From Trametopsis cervina (Eukaryota; Basidiomycota; Agaricomycetes; Polyporales; Irpicaceae): a stretch of 64,000 bases of DNA. The notes under the pieces are model-generated. The model was given only the letters and a program-made list of their open reading frames with translations. It was not told the origin of the DNA and did not search any database. Numbering within the stretch: the stretch's first letter is position 1; every line of letters starts with the position of its first letter. This document shows, piece by piece, positions 12,200-24,167 of the stretch. The translations under genes and the position numbers were made by a program. The DNA lies in contig MU278364.1 in NCBI GenBank assembly GCA_022385755.1, forward strand, positions 372,001 through 436,000. Direction: 5' to 3'.

Positions 12200-12652
12200 T
12201 GTCTGATAGTTTGTGTACACTTGCATCTGGGCCTTCCAACTGTGTCTTTCCTCAATCTCGGCTTGAATAGCTCGAGCGAGAGTCTTGCGCAGGACAGCTG
12301 TTGGGTGAGAATCAGACATGTAACCCATATACAACGATCTAAAACTCACCTCCTCACCCGAAGTCCACCATAACATCCGCGCAGCACAGCGTCATCATCT
12401 GTATTTGAGCTCGCGGACCGCCAATGATATACCCAAGCAGTACGTACCGCCTGAGATGGACCGGAGTAGATCATCGGCGGGCGATACATGGATATGCAGT
12501 GAGTGGTAGGCTACACTTAGGTAACCTACCCCTCGTGTGCTTGGACTCCGCGACGTTTCCGCTCGGTTCTGCGTTCGCTTAACATCGCTGAGTTGGTGGG
12601 CAATGGAGACCAAGGGTGGTTCACCGTGGTATTCGTCTTCGTGGGTTTACAT
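12200..12652 (-). pseudogene. Decayed inverted copy of the NTF2-like gene
   Basis: Read on the minus strand, this matches exons 1 and 2 of the gene at 10648. The ATG at 12652 is followed at once by a stop codon, after which THED, PPLVSIAHQ and RTQNRAETSRS align with THEL, FPLVPLMHQ and RTQSRAETSRS of the intact gene. Further on DVMVDF and its exon-end donor are recognisable, then a degenerate exon 2 (LRKDT and CKC retained). Stops and frame shifts break the reading frame. The head-to-head relationship of the 3' ends indicates an inverted local duplication followed by decay. Confidence 0.65.
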
Positions 12653-13566
12653 GCAGCAAGTAGACAGTCAGGAGAGTATCCATGAGAAGCGTAACCTTGC
12701 AGTTCCGTGTAGGACGGGAGAGAAAGACGCACAAGTGAGGTTCGAGTTCCGTTGAGCGCTTGTATGTGGTGACGCACTCCGACGCTGCCGATGAAAGCAG
12801 TGTGAAAGCGACCACTTGAATAATGATCTTTCCACCTCACTCGCTGCAATGAACTCACTCTGCTGTTCTTAGTCAAGAGCACACTGCACTCACCGTAGGC
12901 AGGTATACACAATAGGACCAGTCATTAAGTATGCCTGCATGAGGAAGTGACGCGGGCCTGTCCTCGACCTGTGCTAAGTCCGTTGCCCGCTGGTTACCAT
13001 CTCATCTATTCTGACGCTGTGCTTTGACTTTCCTCTCTCACAGACTTCAGTCCATTCTTCAGACCTTCCAATCCAACGTGGTGCGATGCGATTCACGGGA
13101 GATATAACCTGCCATGGGTTGTAATGGTCGGTTCCCCCGCCTCACCTGCACCGCAGTCAGGGTCATTGGCGGTAATCTGTGCAGCACTTCAGTACTCAAG
13201 GCTCTTTCAGGAAGTATCACAAGGCCTCAGAATGTCCTCTCGGCTAGAGCTCAGTGATTAATCATTACGCAGATGCATCATACAGGGAAGGCTTACTCTG
13301 ATGATGCTGTCCAGGCAACCGTGAGTGGCGGCAAAGGTGTCTCTGCGCTCAAGTTCTTGTTCACGCGACCAGAGACTGGATGGCTGCATCCCTCGCAACC
13401 CATCCGACGTCAACTGCCCTACGCCCTTGTTCTTCGTGGCTGTCCACGTCGGTGACCCGCCATTGCCAGTGAAGGATGCTGTCCGTAGAAAATACTATTA
13501 ATCATTTACTGGCGCTCATAACACGAGGCTCCGGTGGCAAGGCTGTGATTGTCACGCCTTCCATAG
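12653..13566. other. Intergenic
   Basis: About 900 bp without a recognisable gene. The left part is the upstream flank of the pseudogene, the right part the promoter of the NYN gene at 13621. Confidence 0.4.
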
Positions 13567-13574
13567 TATAAATA
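13567..13574 (+). promoter_or_regulatory. TATA box of the first NYN gene
   Basis: TATAAATA, 46 bp upstream of the ATG at 13621. An earlier ATG at 13581 lies between the box and the chosen start; see the finding on intron retention. Confidence 0.5.
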
Positions 13575-13620
13575 AGGGCCATGAGCCACTGCGTTTCCTA
13601 CCTTTCTTCTTTCTCTCATC

Positions 13621-15549
13621 ATGGATCCCACAATGCAACACGGCGATGGCAATGTTGCAATCTTTTGGGACTACGGTGCGTACTATTTTCTTGTATCGCT
13701 ATTCGTGTTTGCACGGCATTGATACCTATTACAGAGAACTGCGAGGTTCCAAATAACGTGGACGGATTCTCCATCACAAGTGGGATACAGCGTATCGCCC
13801 ATCAGTATGGCAGCGTTAAGGTTTTCAAAGCCTATTGGGCGTCGCCAGAGATAATGACCCCCAAACCCGCCGCCGTCCGCTGGGAATTACAAGCTTGCGG
13901 AGTCTCAGTCATCGACTGCCAGCACAATGGGCGGAAAGACACTGCCGACAAAATGATGATGGGTAAGTGGGGGAACAATAGGTTTCTTTTACCACCCGAC
14001 CGTTTTCCCGTTGCCGAAGTCAAAGCCGTTGATGTCGTGCATAGTGGATATGTTGGCCTTCGCAGGAGACACCCCCACGCCAGCTACGGTCGTTCTCATC
14101 ACGGGTGATGGCGATTTCCTCTATGCAATCTCGACACTTCGCCTCCGCAAATATAGGATCATCCTGCTGGCACCCTCAAACTGCACGAGCCCCGGCCTCA
14201 AAGTTCGGGCCACGGCCGTGTATGACTGGCCGCGCGATGTTCTCTCTGCTGAACTCCCCGAGCCAAACCCGCCGGTGTTAGCAGGTAGTGTGCTGATGAC
14301 ATCCGCAACCATTGCGAACAGCAAAAACTCATCCGCTCCAGGCGCCCGTTTCGGGACGATCCCAATGTCTCTGGACCCTACACGCCCGAGCACATCATAC
14401 GCCACCGTCAACGGGACCAACAAGGCGCTGTCACAACCGAACACGCCTCAGTCGGCTGGTCAATACAGGCTAACGACGGCCCCCGCTCGCCCGCGTGCAG
14501 GTTCTGTGCAGAACCACAGCAGGACGACGTCCATGCCGATTGTACCGCAAAGTGCCACTAATACAAACTACGGTCTTGCCACTCCTCAAACACAAAGCGG
14601 CAGCGTGCAATCTGATTCCTCGCGCTCACAAAGCCGGACTGTGCGTAGCCACTCGTGTCTGTCACAAGAGCACGCCACTGACATTGCCACTGCCTCTCAG
14701 GAACACATCCAAGACAATGACCGCCACTTGGCTTCCCCATGGCGCCTGAAGTCAATGCTGCCAACAACCCCCTCAACCCAGGCTGGTCCTTTGTCTGTAC
14801 GTCTGTCATCCACTATCTTTTCGGTCAGATATAATTCACGTTGATCCCAGCCTTTGGTCACTGCCCTCGATGGGGATGCTCCTCATGACCTTCCTTCTCA
14901 CGAGGAAGGTGCTGAGGAGCAAGATGGTGACGGGCAATACCCGACCGAGTCGTTCCAACTGTCTGGGCCATCAGCTGACATGATAAGCGAGGAAGACGCT
15001 GCATTGTCAAGTGTGCCACTCACATCGGACCCCATGTTATTGCATGTGGGCTTCGAGTCAACAGGCATCGCCTTGACGCCTCTTCAGCTTGGCGAAGGCA
15101 GCCCAAAGCAAGGAAGGTCTGACACTGTTTCTTCGGACGAAACGGTGAAGGCCCAGGATCCCGCCACAGATGTGCCGCCCGGCTTCCGTCTCGCGTTCGT
15201 GGGGGAGAACATAGTCGTCCCGACCGTCGAGATGACGCGTCTCCGCCGCCCACCACGGATCTACGAGGCATTGGTCACCATCCTAGAGTCCGAACGGCTC
15301 AAGGGGAACACGCGCATGCCATCGTCCCAGGTTGGCGCGAACCTCAGGGAGATAGACAAACACATCTACACCAAGGCTGGCTGCACCAAGTTGAAAGAGT
15401 ATATTCAGAAGGCCGTTAAGGACGGGGTCGTCCTCTCAGGGTCCTTGTCTGGCGGTCTGCTTGACAACGGGAATATATGGGTGGCGTTGCATCCCGTCTA
15501 CCACGGCAACGCTCCGGAGCCTGTTCAAGTGGCATTGCCATTGGTATGA
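13621..15549 (+). CDS. NYN-domain putative RNase with LOTUS-like C-terminus (copy 1)
   Basis: 577-residue protein from exons 13621-13675, 13735-13962, 14045-14796, 14851-15549, all phases consistent. Residues 1-165 form a NYN (PIN-like) domain of the limkain-b1/MARF1 type: FWDYENC, a helix (ITSGIQRIAHQYG), the ADKMMMVDM segment and LITGDGDF carry the conserved acidic residues of a metal-dependent ribonuclease. A Ser/Thr/Pro-rich linker of over 250 residues follows. The last ~100 residues (RPPRIYEALVTILESERLKG through ALHPVYHG) look like a small winged helix of the OST-HTH/LOTUS kind. The combination matches MARF1-like RNA regulators. Function is inferred; a paralog lies at 28610-30393. Confidence 0.82.
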
Positions 15550-16395
15550 AGCGGCATACCACGCAGGCCCTTGTTCACTCCTCTATGTCTTGCTCCTTGA
15601 TTTATCCCGGACGCTTGGATTAAGTTTAATGTTTTCTCTTGTCTTCTGTCATTCATCACATATCTAATGCTTGCATTTCTAACCATCGTCATCTCATGCA
15701 ACTACTCACATCATCATACCCGTCATGGCTGTCTTTCTACGTGTTACTCTTCACAATGTTTCTCACTATTTTGTATCCATTGCAACGTGCCTATGTATTG
15801 TCGCATCATGTCATGCCAGGAGCATACCCTCCAGAGTCTGCAATAATATATTCAATGTTCTCAGCTCTGTTGGACACGAGGGAACGCAAATGAGTCACGA
15901 CACAATGCATAAAGATCCACGTAACTTCAGACTCCTCTACGATTCAAAAGGAGCGAATCTCTCTCTGGTTTATCGTATCTTCCGATAGTATTCAGCGGTC
16001 ACGCTTGGCATGTCCTTCGTTCGTGAAGACGGATTTCATCCCCATATAGAAGCTTAGGAAGCAACGACAGGTACCGCGATGAGATCGATATGCGGACGTT
16101 GAGGCACGGAGGAATACAAACGATCTCCGGATAGAACGCATCTGCGAGCCTCTGCAATCAGGAAAAAACTGGCATCGAAGCATCGCAGAAGGCTAGGTCA
16201 CTCGGAATGCCGCAGGGGCTTCCATTAGCCTACGAGAGTGCATTCAGTGGTGGTCTACTACTTACAGGCTATAACCTGAAACAAGACCGCAGGAAACTTT
16301 TCACAACGCCGGGACGGGGAGCGAGGATCATTGTTGTACAAGCGTGATTATGGTGATGGAATACATCCACTCTAACACTAGCCTAGATAAACGAA
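15550..16395. other. Convergent 3' flanks, nothing recognised
   Basis: About 850 bp between the stop codons of the NYN gene (plus) and STRAP (minus). It is AT-richer than the neighbouring exons and carries only short open frames. Confidence 0.5.
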
Positions 16396-17631
16396 CTAAC
16401 CGCCATTAGTCTGAGGACCCTGCCAAAGACCGTAAGTTTTCCCTGGAGTGGTCTGCCAGAGCCTGATTGTGCCTGCGACACGGGATGAATTGTTAGTTTG
16501 GAAAGCGCGGATGTAAAAGGACAGAACGTACCATCCTCTGTAGACGATCGAGATCAAGTAGAAAAGGCGCGGCGATGAGTAAAAATTGTATGGGCTATCA
16601 TCGCGGGGAAGAGCTTACCGCTACCACTAGCAAACATCTCTCCGTCGGGACTATATTCAACGCAATGCACCGGACCGTGATGACCTTTCAAAACGTCTCG
16701 TTCTGTGCCGTCCAGGCTGTGTACTCTCACCCATTCATCGCTTGTGCTGCCTGTTACAAATCGATCTTGCAGGATGGGGTGAATCGATGCCGATGAGGGC
16801 GCATACGGCAGGTTGAGGCTGAGGGTCTGATTGCCGTTCGGAAGAGCAGGAATGAATGAGACGGTCTTTCCGGATGTGACGACGAGCCTGTTTGTCTGTG
16901 CAGACAGCTCCATAGACGTGATTGGGTTTGGGAAGTTCAAGCTGGTCGTGAGACTTCTAGTGCGCAAATCCCACCACCTTAATTGATCCAGCAACGTTTA
17001 TTGCGTCAATATCCGCCGTTTAACACTTTGGAGTAGCCGATAACGCACTTGATCATCCCATCCTCTCCCGCCGTCACGCCAGTATGTTCACCGACCCATA
17101 CGACGCTCTTAACTGTGCCATCATGCGACAGCGTGGCGCCGCTCTCGTAGAAAAAGTCCGGGTCCGCATCCGGTCGTCGAAGATCGAACATCCGTACTTT
17201 CTTCTCCTGTCCACCCGTCAAAAGATGTGTCGAGCTTGGTGACATGGCGACGCTGCGGACAATGTGATTATGCGGGAATGAGTAGATTGCTTCGCCGCTA
17301 TACGTGTCCCAGATTTTTCTGCGCAGACAAGAAAACTGTCAATGCGAGGGGATTGAGGGACATGCATTGTCACGTACGCCGTGAAATCGGCGCTCCCCGA
17401 CGCGGCTCTGGACGTATCTGGCGACAGCTTGCTGGACCATACTGCACCCTTATGCCCTATAAACGTGCCTATCCAGTCTCCTGTCCATTCCCGCAACATC
17501 GGGTTGCCATCTTTACAGCTGGAGATGAGCACATACGTGCCATCGTCCTGTAATGAGGAGAAGGATAGATGAGTGACGGGTCGCGTGTGTCCGGGTGCAA
17601 CGAGGGGGACTGCTTTATGAGGGAAAGACAT
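16396..17631 (-). CDS. WD40 protein STRAP/UNRIP
   Basis: 321-residue seven-bladed WD40 protein orthologous to serine-threonine kinase receptor-associated protein (UNRIP), a partner of the SMN complex and of signalling kinases. Exons (minus): 17631-17378, 17318-17049, 16977-16619, 16537-16532, 16472-16396. The fourth exon is only 6 nt long, yet it is needed to restore the blade motif SGSEDGTIRLW across the junctions. Other recognisable blades include GHTRPVTHLSFS, KIWDTYSGEAI, GGQEKKVRMFDLR, WWDLRTRSL and GHHGPVHCVEYSPDG; the C-terminus GKTYGLWQGP is family-specific. The start at 17631 is the first in-frame ATG and agrees with the usual N-terminus. Confidence 0.9.
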
Positions 17632-19744
17632 GAGATCGTTAAAGGCGTAAGTCGTGTACGTAGATTGAGAATTTGGAGAGCGTGTTGCTGGCAGAAGGAG
17701 GCGCACTGCGCTCTGGCGGAGAGACTGGCGGAAAGGTTAAGCGGAAGGCAGGGCGGCTGTGCCACAAAGGCAAGTGCGCCGCCACGTGGTCGATATCCCA
17801 TCAATGTATCTCGGCACTTGCCGCGCATGAGAGAGCTGCTCGCCCTGCTTCTCTAGAATTCCGAATTGCTGCTCATCTTCTTCTCAACCCTCTCTTTCGC
17901 TGAAAAATCGCACTGTAGCCTTTCGAGATGAAAGGGGAGGCTGCTATGTTGAGAGACACCTCCTACACTGCTCTCACGTGAGTATAGATCGCTCCAAACC
18001 ACCAGTTCACACAACGGCGTCAATTCGATGGCCAGTAATGCGAAGTCTCCGTGCTATTAATCGTTGGGCATGGTGATGGTTGAACGACGCCCAAGTACTA
18101 TTCGGTCATCCTTCAAGCTAAAATAGCTATACATAGGTATGTTCTCATTGAAGTATCGACGCATATATACACTGATTGCTTTCAGATTCATGACAGGCAA
18201 TATCTAGAAAGAATATACTCGTTATATCCAACACCCTGACATCGATCATTATTGGAATTACACCCTCCGTGATTTTTGGGTCGCGTGCGGAACGGACTCC
18301 CTCGTGGCTAGACTGTGTTCCGCATATTGGTCCCCGACCTTGGTTTAGCATGCCCTGTCAATCCCTGATCCTAATGCTATATTCCAATGCGCAGGGTGCA
18401 GTAAACTCAACTTGTCATCACGAACTTTAGCCCGGTTCTTCTAACCGGTTACCGGGCGATGAGTTCAAGCTCCAGCGCAAAAAGGGAATCTACACTCGCA
18501 TGCGAGTGAGCAAGACCAAACGACATTGGAGTGGTCCAAGGCGCAATAGATGTACTCCCACTGCGACTTGTGTTAGTTTGACCGACCGTGAGCTTTTGAC
18601 GCAACATATAGTAGCCGCGCTGGTAGCTCTCTCGGAATGTCATTCAGAAGCTGTTCGGTGGATTGCTGGGATGCTAGTCAAGCCACAGCTCCAAATCCAA
18701 CTAGCTCTTTTGCGGTGCCCCGCAGAAAGTTTGACTTAGCTTGCCATGTGGTCGGATGGACTGTACTCTTTTTAGGTACGTCCAGCGCAGTAGATCGATT
18801 CTTGGGCGAAGATTTGAGACATTGCACGCACAGCAGTGATCCAGGGCGGGAACATGATGATCAGTGGAACAGCTTGCTCGCACACGGTGAGTAATGGAAT
18901 GATCTGTCCTAGAGCCGCAGATTGACATCGTACCCAGGGTCGCGCAGCTCCGTTGCATCTAGGCACTTGTATGGCAACTCGCGAACGACTCGATCGTGCG
19001 GACCAATACTAGCACCGGATATGCTCCTTATCTGGATCGTAAATTCTCGTGTCGGAGACATCCACACTCCAACGACGTGAACGAGGGAAGTATGAGGTAT
19101 GTGCCCTTCAGGGTGATGGTGTATGTCGAGTTGTTGTGGAGTTATCGCGGTCGATGGCACAAATCAAATAGCGGTTGAGGTATATTCTGCAACTGGGTAC
19201 GGCCTCTCGCCAGACCTATGTTCTACAGTACGTGAAGTTCCGTGAAGGCATCGTGGAACGCGGCGTCCAAATCGGAAAACATAGTACCCTTACTGGCGCC
19301 TGAAGGCGAGCAAAACGCGTTTGAAGCGCGCCCAATCGCGATCACGTGAGCGACTTCGCAACTGTTCTGACGGATTGCGTGCTAATTATTCTCACCATCA
19401 CACCGCTTTTAGCGAGCGCTTCGGCTCCCTCATCTTACGCCATTCGAGGCGGGTATTTATCATCAGCCTAGCAAAATGATTTTGCGCAATCGTGGCCGTT
19501 ATATACGACACGATCTCGTCGCGCTCTTTCCTTAGCTTCCTCAGAGCTCGCTGTCTCGTGCAGGAGCATCAATCGAAGAACGCGGGTGTGCCTTTGCGCC
19601 AACGTGACGGAGAACGCTACGATCGCACCTCGCCCGCAACTCAATTGCAATTCCGTTCCACCGCGCTCAACGTCAGCTAACCGTACCTTGACTGTCCCAT
19701 TTGGACTGTTCATCTCTTCTCCGGTCCATATCCACACACGCGGG
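17632..19744. other. Long intergenic region between STRAP and the first sulfate permease
   Basis: 2.1 kb with no gene I can support. Small frames near 18449-18966 and 18909-19160 on the minus strand show no family motifs and do not splice sensibly. The region must hold the divergent promoters of STRAP and the permease. Confidence 0.45.
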
Positions 19745-19751
19745 TATATAG
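19745..19751 (+). promoter_or_regulatory. TATA-like element before the first sulfate permease
   Basis: TATATAG about 12 bp before the ATG at 19764. This is very close to the start codon, so either the 5' leader is extremely short or this is not the functional box. Confidence 0.25.
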
Positions 19752-19763
19752 TCCCCGACTCCG

Positions 19764-22529
19764 ATGGCACAAAACTTCAGTGCATCTTCCTCTTCTCTCC
19801 CCCCATCACCATCCGGGATGCCTTCGACAATTGACAAGGTGACGCGTTGGGGGAAAAGGGTGATAGGACAACCAGAAGAGCCTATCCCCGTCGTCGGCGT
19901 TGCTCACTGGACTCGTGGATGGTTCCAAAACCCAAGGCGCGGGGTATGTAATCCCTTCGTCGCGCTATTGCTAGACTCTCAACTTTCACGATTCAGATAC
20001 TCAACTATGCCGAGTCCCTGTTCCCCATCCTTCATTGGCTTCCCCGCTACAGTAAGTTAGCAGTATACAATGTCGTTTCAGCCGTAATCAATGTCACACT
20101 CTAGACCTCGGATGGCTCTCTGGTGATGTCGTCGCTGGTCTCACCGTCGGAATCGTCGTCGTCCCGCAAAGCATGTCATACGCGCAGGTACGATTCGATC
20201 CACCCACATAACTCTCCCATCGCGGGGTCTAATTCCGTGTTCTGTCCAGATTGCTACCCTTCCACCACAGTATGGTCTATACTCGGCATTTGTTGGCGTG
20301 CTCATCTATTGCGTACGTTCGGCTATTTTGATCAATGGGATGGTTCTGACCGGCAAATGCGCAGTTGTTTGCCACATCGAAGGACGTCTCGATTGGGCCG
20401 GTTGCCGTCATGTCTCTCACGGTCTCTCAGATAATCAAGCATGTAGATCAACACAACCCTGGACGCTGGGAACACCCGCAAATTGCTACCACCGTAGCTT
20501 TCATTTGTGGTTTCATCGTTCTGGTCATTGGATTGCTTCGTCTTGGATGGCTTGTGGAGTTCATTCCAGCACCAGCTGTGAGCGGCTTCATGACCGGATC
20601 TGCGATCAACATTGTCGCTGGACAGGTCGCCGGATTACTCGGCGAGAGTGGCTTTGAGTAAGTCTCGACCTAGACTCCGATGTATAAAAATAACATTGAC
20701 GTTCTCCCAGCACGCGCGCTGCAACCTACAAAGTTATCATCAACTCGTTCAAATTCCTGCCACAGAGTAAACTGGATGCGGCGTTCGGTGTTACAGGCCT
20801 CGTCTCGCTCTACGCCATTCGTATAATATGCGATTACCTTGGAAACAGATTCCCGAGGCGAAGTGAGCACTTGTTTCGTTCCTGTGCCATTCGTAAGTGC
20901 TGACAATTTCTTGCAGAACGCCTCTTCTTCTTCATCTCGACATTCCGCAACGCCTTTGTGATCATCGTCCTTACGCTTGCGTCGTGGCTCTACTGCCGTC
21001 ACCACGTCAAGAAGGGCAAGTACCCCATCAAAATTTTGCAGAACGTTCCCCGTGGCTTCCAACATGTGGGCCCGCCCGTCATCGACGGCGCACTCGTGTC
21101 CGCTCTCGCAGGCGAATTGCCTGTCGCCACGATCATTCTGCTCCTGGAACATATTGCCATCTCGAAATGTAAGTCACCCTCCCTGTCTTAAGTGGTACTG
21201 CGGAAGTCTAAAACGACACTTCAGCGTTTGGGCGTGTCAACGGCTACAAGATCAATCCCAACCAGGAACTGATTGCTATTGGCGTGACAAACACAATTGG
21301 CACTGTCTTCGGAGCGTACCCCGCCACAGGCTCGTTCTCGCGTTCCGCTCTCAAGTCGAAGTCCGGCGTGCGCACCCCTGCCGCAGGCATTCTCACCGCT
21401 ATTGTGGTCATCGTCGCCCTCTATGGTCTCACCCCTGCGTTCTTCTGGATCCCGAGCGCAGGTCTATCCGCCATCATCATCCACGCCGTCGCAGACTTGG
21501 TTGCTAAGCCCAAACAGGTCTACGCCTTCTGGAGGGTATCACCCTTGGAGTTCCTCATCTTCTCTGCCGCGGTCCTTGTCACCGTATTCTCCACCATCGA
21601 GAACGGTATCTACACTTCCATCTGCGCATCCGCGGCGCTCCTACTTGTGCGCATTGCTCGCCCTCGCGGATACTTCCTCGGCAAGATCACCCTTCGTTCT
21701 CCGGAGGCGGACTCACTAGGCCCTCGCGAAGTGTACGTCCCATTGAACCCGAAGGCGAACCTCATCAATGGAGCTGTGAAGGTCACCCCGCCCGCCCCTG
21801 GCGTGATCGTCTACCGCTTCGAGGAGAGCTTCGTCTACCCCAACTCTTCGATACTCAACTCGACTATCGTAGATCACGTTAGGGAGAATATGCGCCGTGG
21901 ACTGGACATCGCATCAATCAAAGTTGGCGACAGGCCTTGGAACGACCCTGGCCCTCGTCCTGGTCACGATGAGACTGCTGAAAATGCCAAGAAACCCGAC
22001 TTGCGCGCCATTGTTCTCGATTTCTCTGGAGTGTACGTGTTTTTCTACTGTACTTGCAAGTACATCGCTGACAGGCTCCTACAGTTCGCAGATTGACACC
22101 ACCGCTGTCCAAGCTCTCATTGATACCCGCGACGAGGTCGAACGATGGTCGGACCATCGAGTCGAGTTCCACTTTGCTACTGTACTGTCTCCATGGATAC
22201 GACGCGCTCTCCTCGCTGGTGGATTCGGTACCGGTACACGAGGCAACTTCACCACCGAGATCGCCCCCGTCGTTCCGTATCGCAATGTCACTGAGATCTC
22301 GAACGAAGGCCCCGAGAAAAGCGATATCGAGCATCCTGTCTCCGAGCTCCGAAGAGGATCTTCATCATACGGCTCCGGAGACGGCGAACCGATCTCCCTC
22401 GAAAACACACCCTACTTCCACTTCGACGTCGTTGCGGCAGTCCGTGCAGCAGAGAGCGGTATCCATCGCTCCCTGTCGACTCCTAGCGTCAACTCTGCGA
22501 GCACTGGCAAGCGTGTTGTCCGCGATTAG
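19764..22529 (+). CDS. Sulfate permease, SulP family with STAS domain (copy 1)
   Basis: 776-residue plasma-membrane proton/sulfate symporter of the SulP/SLC26 family. Exons: 19764-19943, 19997-20051, 20105-20187, 20250-20312, 20365-20657, 20711-20862, 20917-21168, 21225-22032, 22085-22529; all phases agree. Signature segments are DVVAGLTVGIVVVPQSMSYA, LYSAFVGVLIYC, DVSIGPVAVMSL, PAPAVSGFMTGSAINI and NTIGTVFGAYPATGSFSRSA. About a dozen hydrophobic helices are followed by a STAS domain around residues 540-720 (LDFSGVSQIDTTAVQAL). It supplies sulfate for cysteine and methionine synthesis. A second permease lies opposite at 24168-26959 with nearly the same intron positions. Confidence 0.92.
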
Positions 22530-22813
22530 TGTATCTTTATGATCTTTACGAGCCCCATCTACTTCTCATCATCTCATGTACTTGTTATCATACGGGATAG
22601 ACCCTAGACATAGGCATAATGTGTGTAAGCCCTGCTCTATGTAGGACGTACTGTACCAACAAAATTCACCTGCTGTAACTCATCATCTCTACAATTGCCA
22701 TAACGGGGAGAGTCACGCGTTAGAAGTGTTCCTGAGCTTAAGATTCAGAGATGCTGGCTGCCGATCTTCCGAGGCGTGCTGCTACCAACCTTCACGGTTC
22801 ACAATCTAACTAG

Positions 22814-24014
22814 ATGTCCTTCCGCTTGCTTGCTTTCCGCAACGTACCAAGACAATGTGTACGACCGTTCTCTACGTCTCCAGCTCTTCTGTCTGGTCAT
22901 AATAAGGTACACACACTGGAATTGCTTGCAAGGTCACTTGCTCACACATTCTGGAACTGTAGTGGTCTAAAATCAAAGGGCAAAAGGCAGTGACAGACTC
23001 GCAAAAGAGTGCGCTATATGGCAAGGCCGTTAGGGTACGTTGTCATACAATCTTTCCAACGCGCTCTTACTCAACGCAACGCGGCAGGACATAGCTGTGG
23101 CTGCACGACGTACGTGTCAGTTCTCTAGCCACAACACGTATGCGATGTGTTTTACTTATTGCAATGATTTGCAGAGGGAGGGAGCGCAGACCCTGAGCTC
23201 AACACTGCATTGGCGGCCGTCCTCAAACGAGCAAAATCGCAGGGTGTTCCGAGGGACAACTTGGAGAAGGCCATGAAGAAAGTGATTCCTTACGTCTTGA
23301 GCAACGTCCACCATGTATTGACACACGAGTTAGGCCGCCGGGGCGAAAGAATCTGGAGAGCAGGCCATAACGTACGAGGCTATGGCTGGCACAGTGGGTA
23401 TCATCATGTGAGCTCAGAACAACATTTTCAACGTGCATGCAAGCTTACGCAGGATCACAGAGAATGCTCAAGCAACAACGCGAACCGCACTGCAACCCGC
23501 GTACGAGAAAAGCTCAACCGTGGCGGGTACGCATTCCTCTTTACTTCAACTAATGCGTGAGCTGACGTAGCACAGTGCACGATTGGCACCCGTCATGTTC
23601 CTATTCGAGCGGAAGGGCGCCGTCCGTGTTAGTTTGGATGAAACAGACGACTTGGATGTCAGACTTGAGAAGTTGGTTGACACAGCCCTGGAGGCAGGAG
23701 TAGAGGACTTCGAGAGCGACAAGCCCGAGGATGGCATAGCAGAAGTGGAGGTCAGTCTCACATGTCACTTCCGCTTCCCATCGAGCTCAGCCCTGCCATA
23801 GTTCAAATGTGATCCACCCTTGCTCAGTCACGTCACAACTGCGGTGACTGCGTCTGGCCTGTGCAAAGACCTGCTAAGCAGTGAAATTGTGTATTCACCC
23901 ATAGACAAGGTCGACGACCCTGAGGACGAAACCACAAATAAAATAGGCGATCTCGTTGACAGTCTAGAAGAATTGGAGGACACACTGCGGGTGTGGACCA
24001 CATTAGACTCATGA
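22814..24014 (+). CDS. TACO1/YebC-family mitochondrial translational activator
   Basis: 273-residue protein of the YebC/PmpR/TACO1 family. Exons: 22814-22906, 22963-23034, 23088-23109, 23175-23281, 23334-23407, 23461-23526, 23576-23750, 23802-24014. The 22-nt third exon is small but keeps phase. The first exon encodes an Arg/Ser-rich presequence (MSFRLLAFRNVPRQCVRPFS) ending at GHNK, which joins WSKIKGQKA to form the family's opening motif. Further family motifs are GGSADPELN, GVPRDNLEKAMKK and the IIECSSNNANRTATRVRE segment. In mammals TACO1 aids translation of COX1, and bacterial YebC relieves ribosome stalling; the same role here is inferred. The gene lies between two sulfate-permease genes, 153 bp from the stop of the second. 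Confidence 0.88.
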
Positions 24015-24167
24015 ACACCGCCATAGTATCAGTCGTCATCTTGTCTAACAAGATACATGAACGTTCCAGAGACGAACTAAAAAGATATATAGTACAACAT
24101 AATCGTAATCATCGCTATAGGCCCATCTACATACACATATATGAATACATCTCTCCAATCTTCACAA

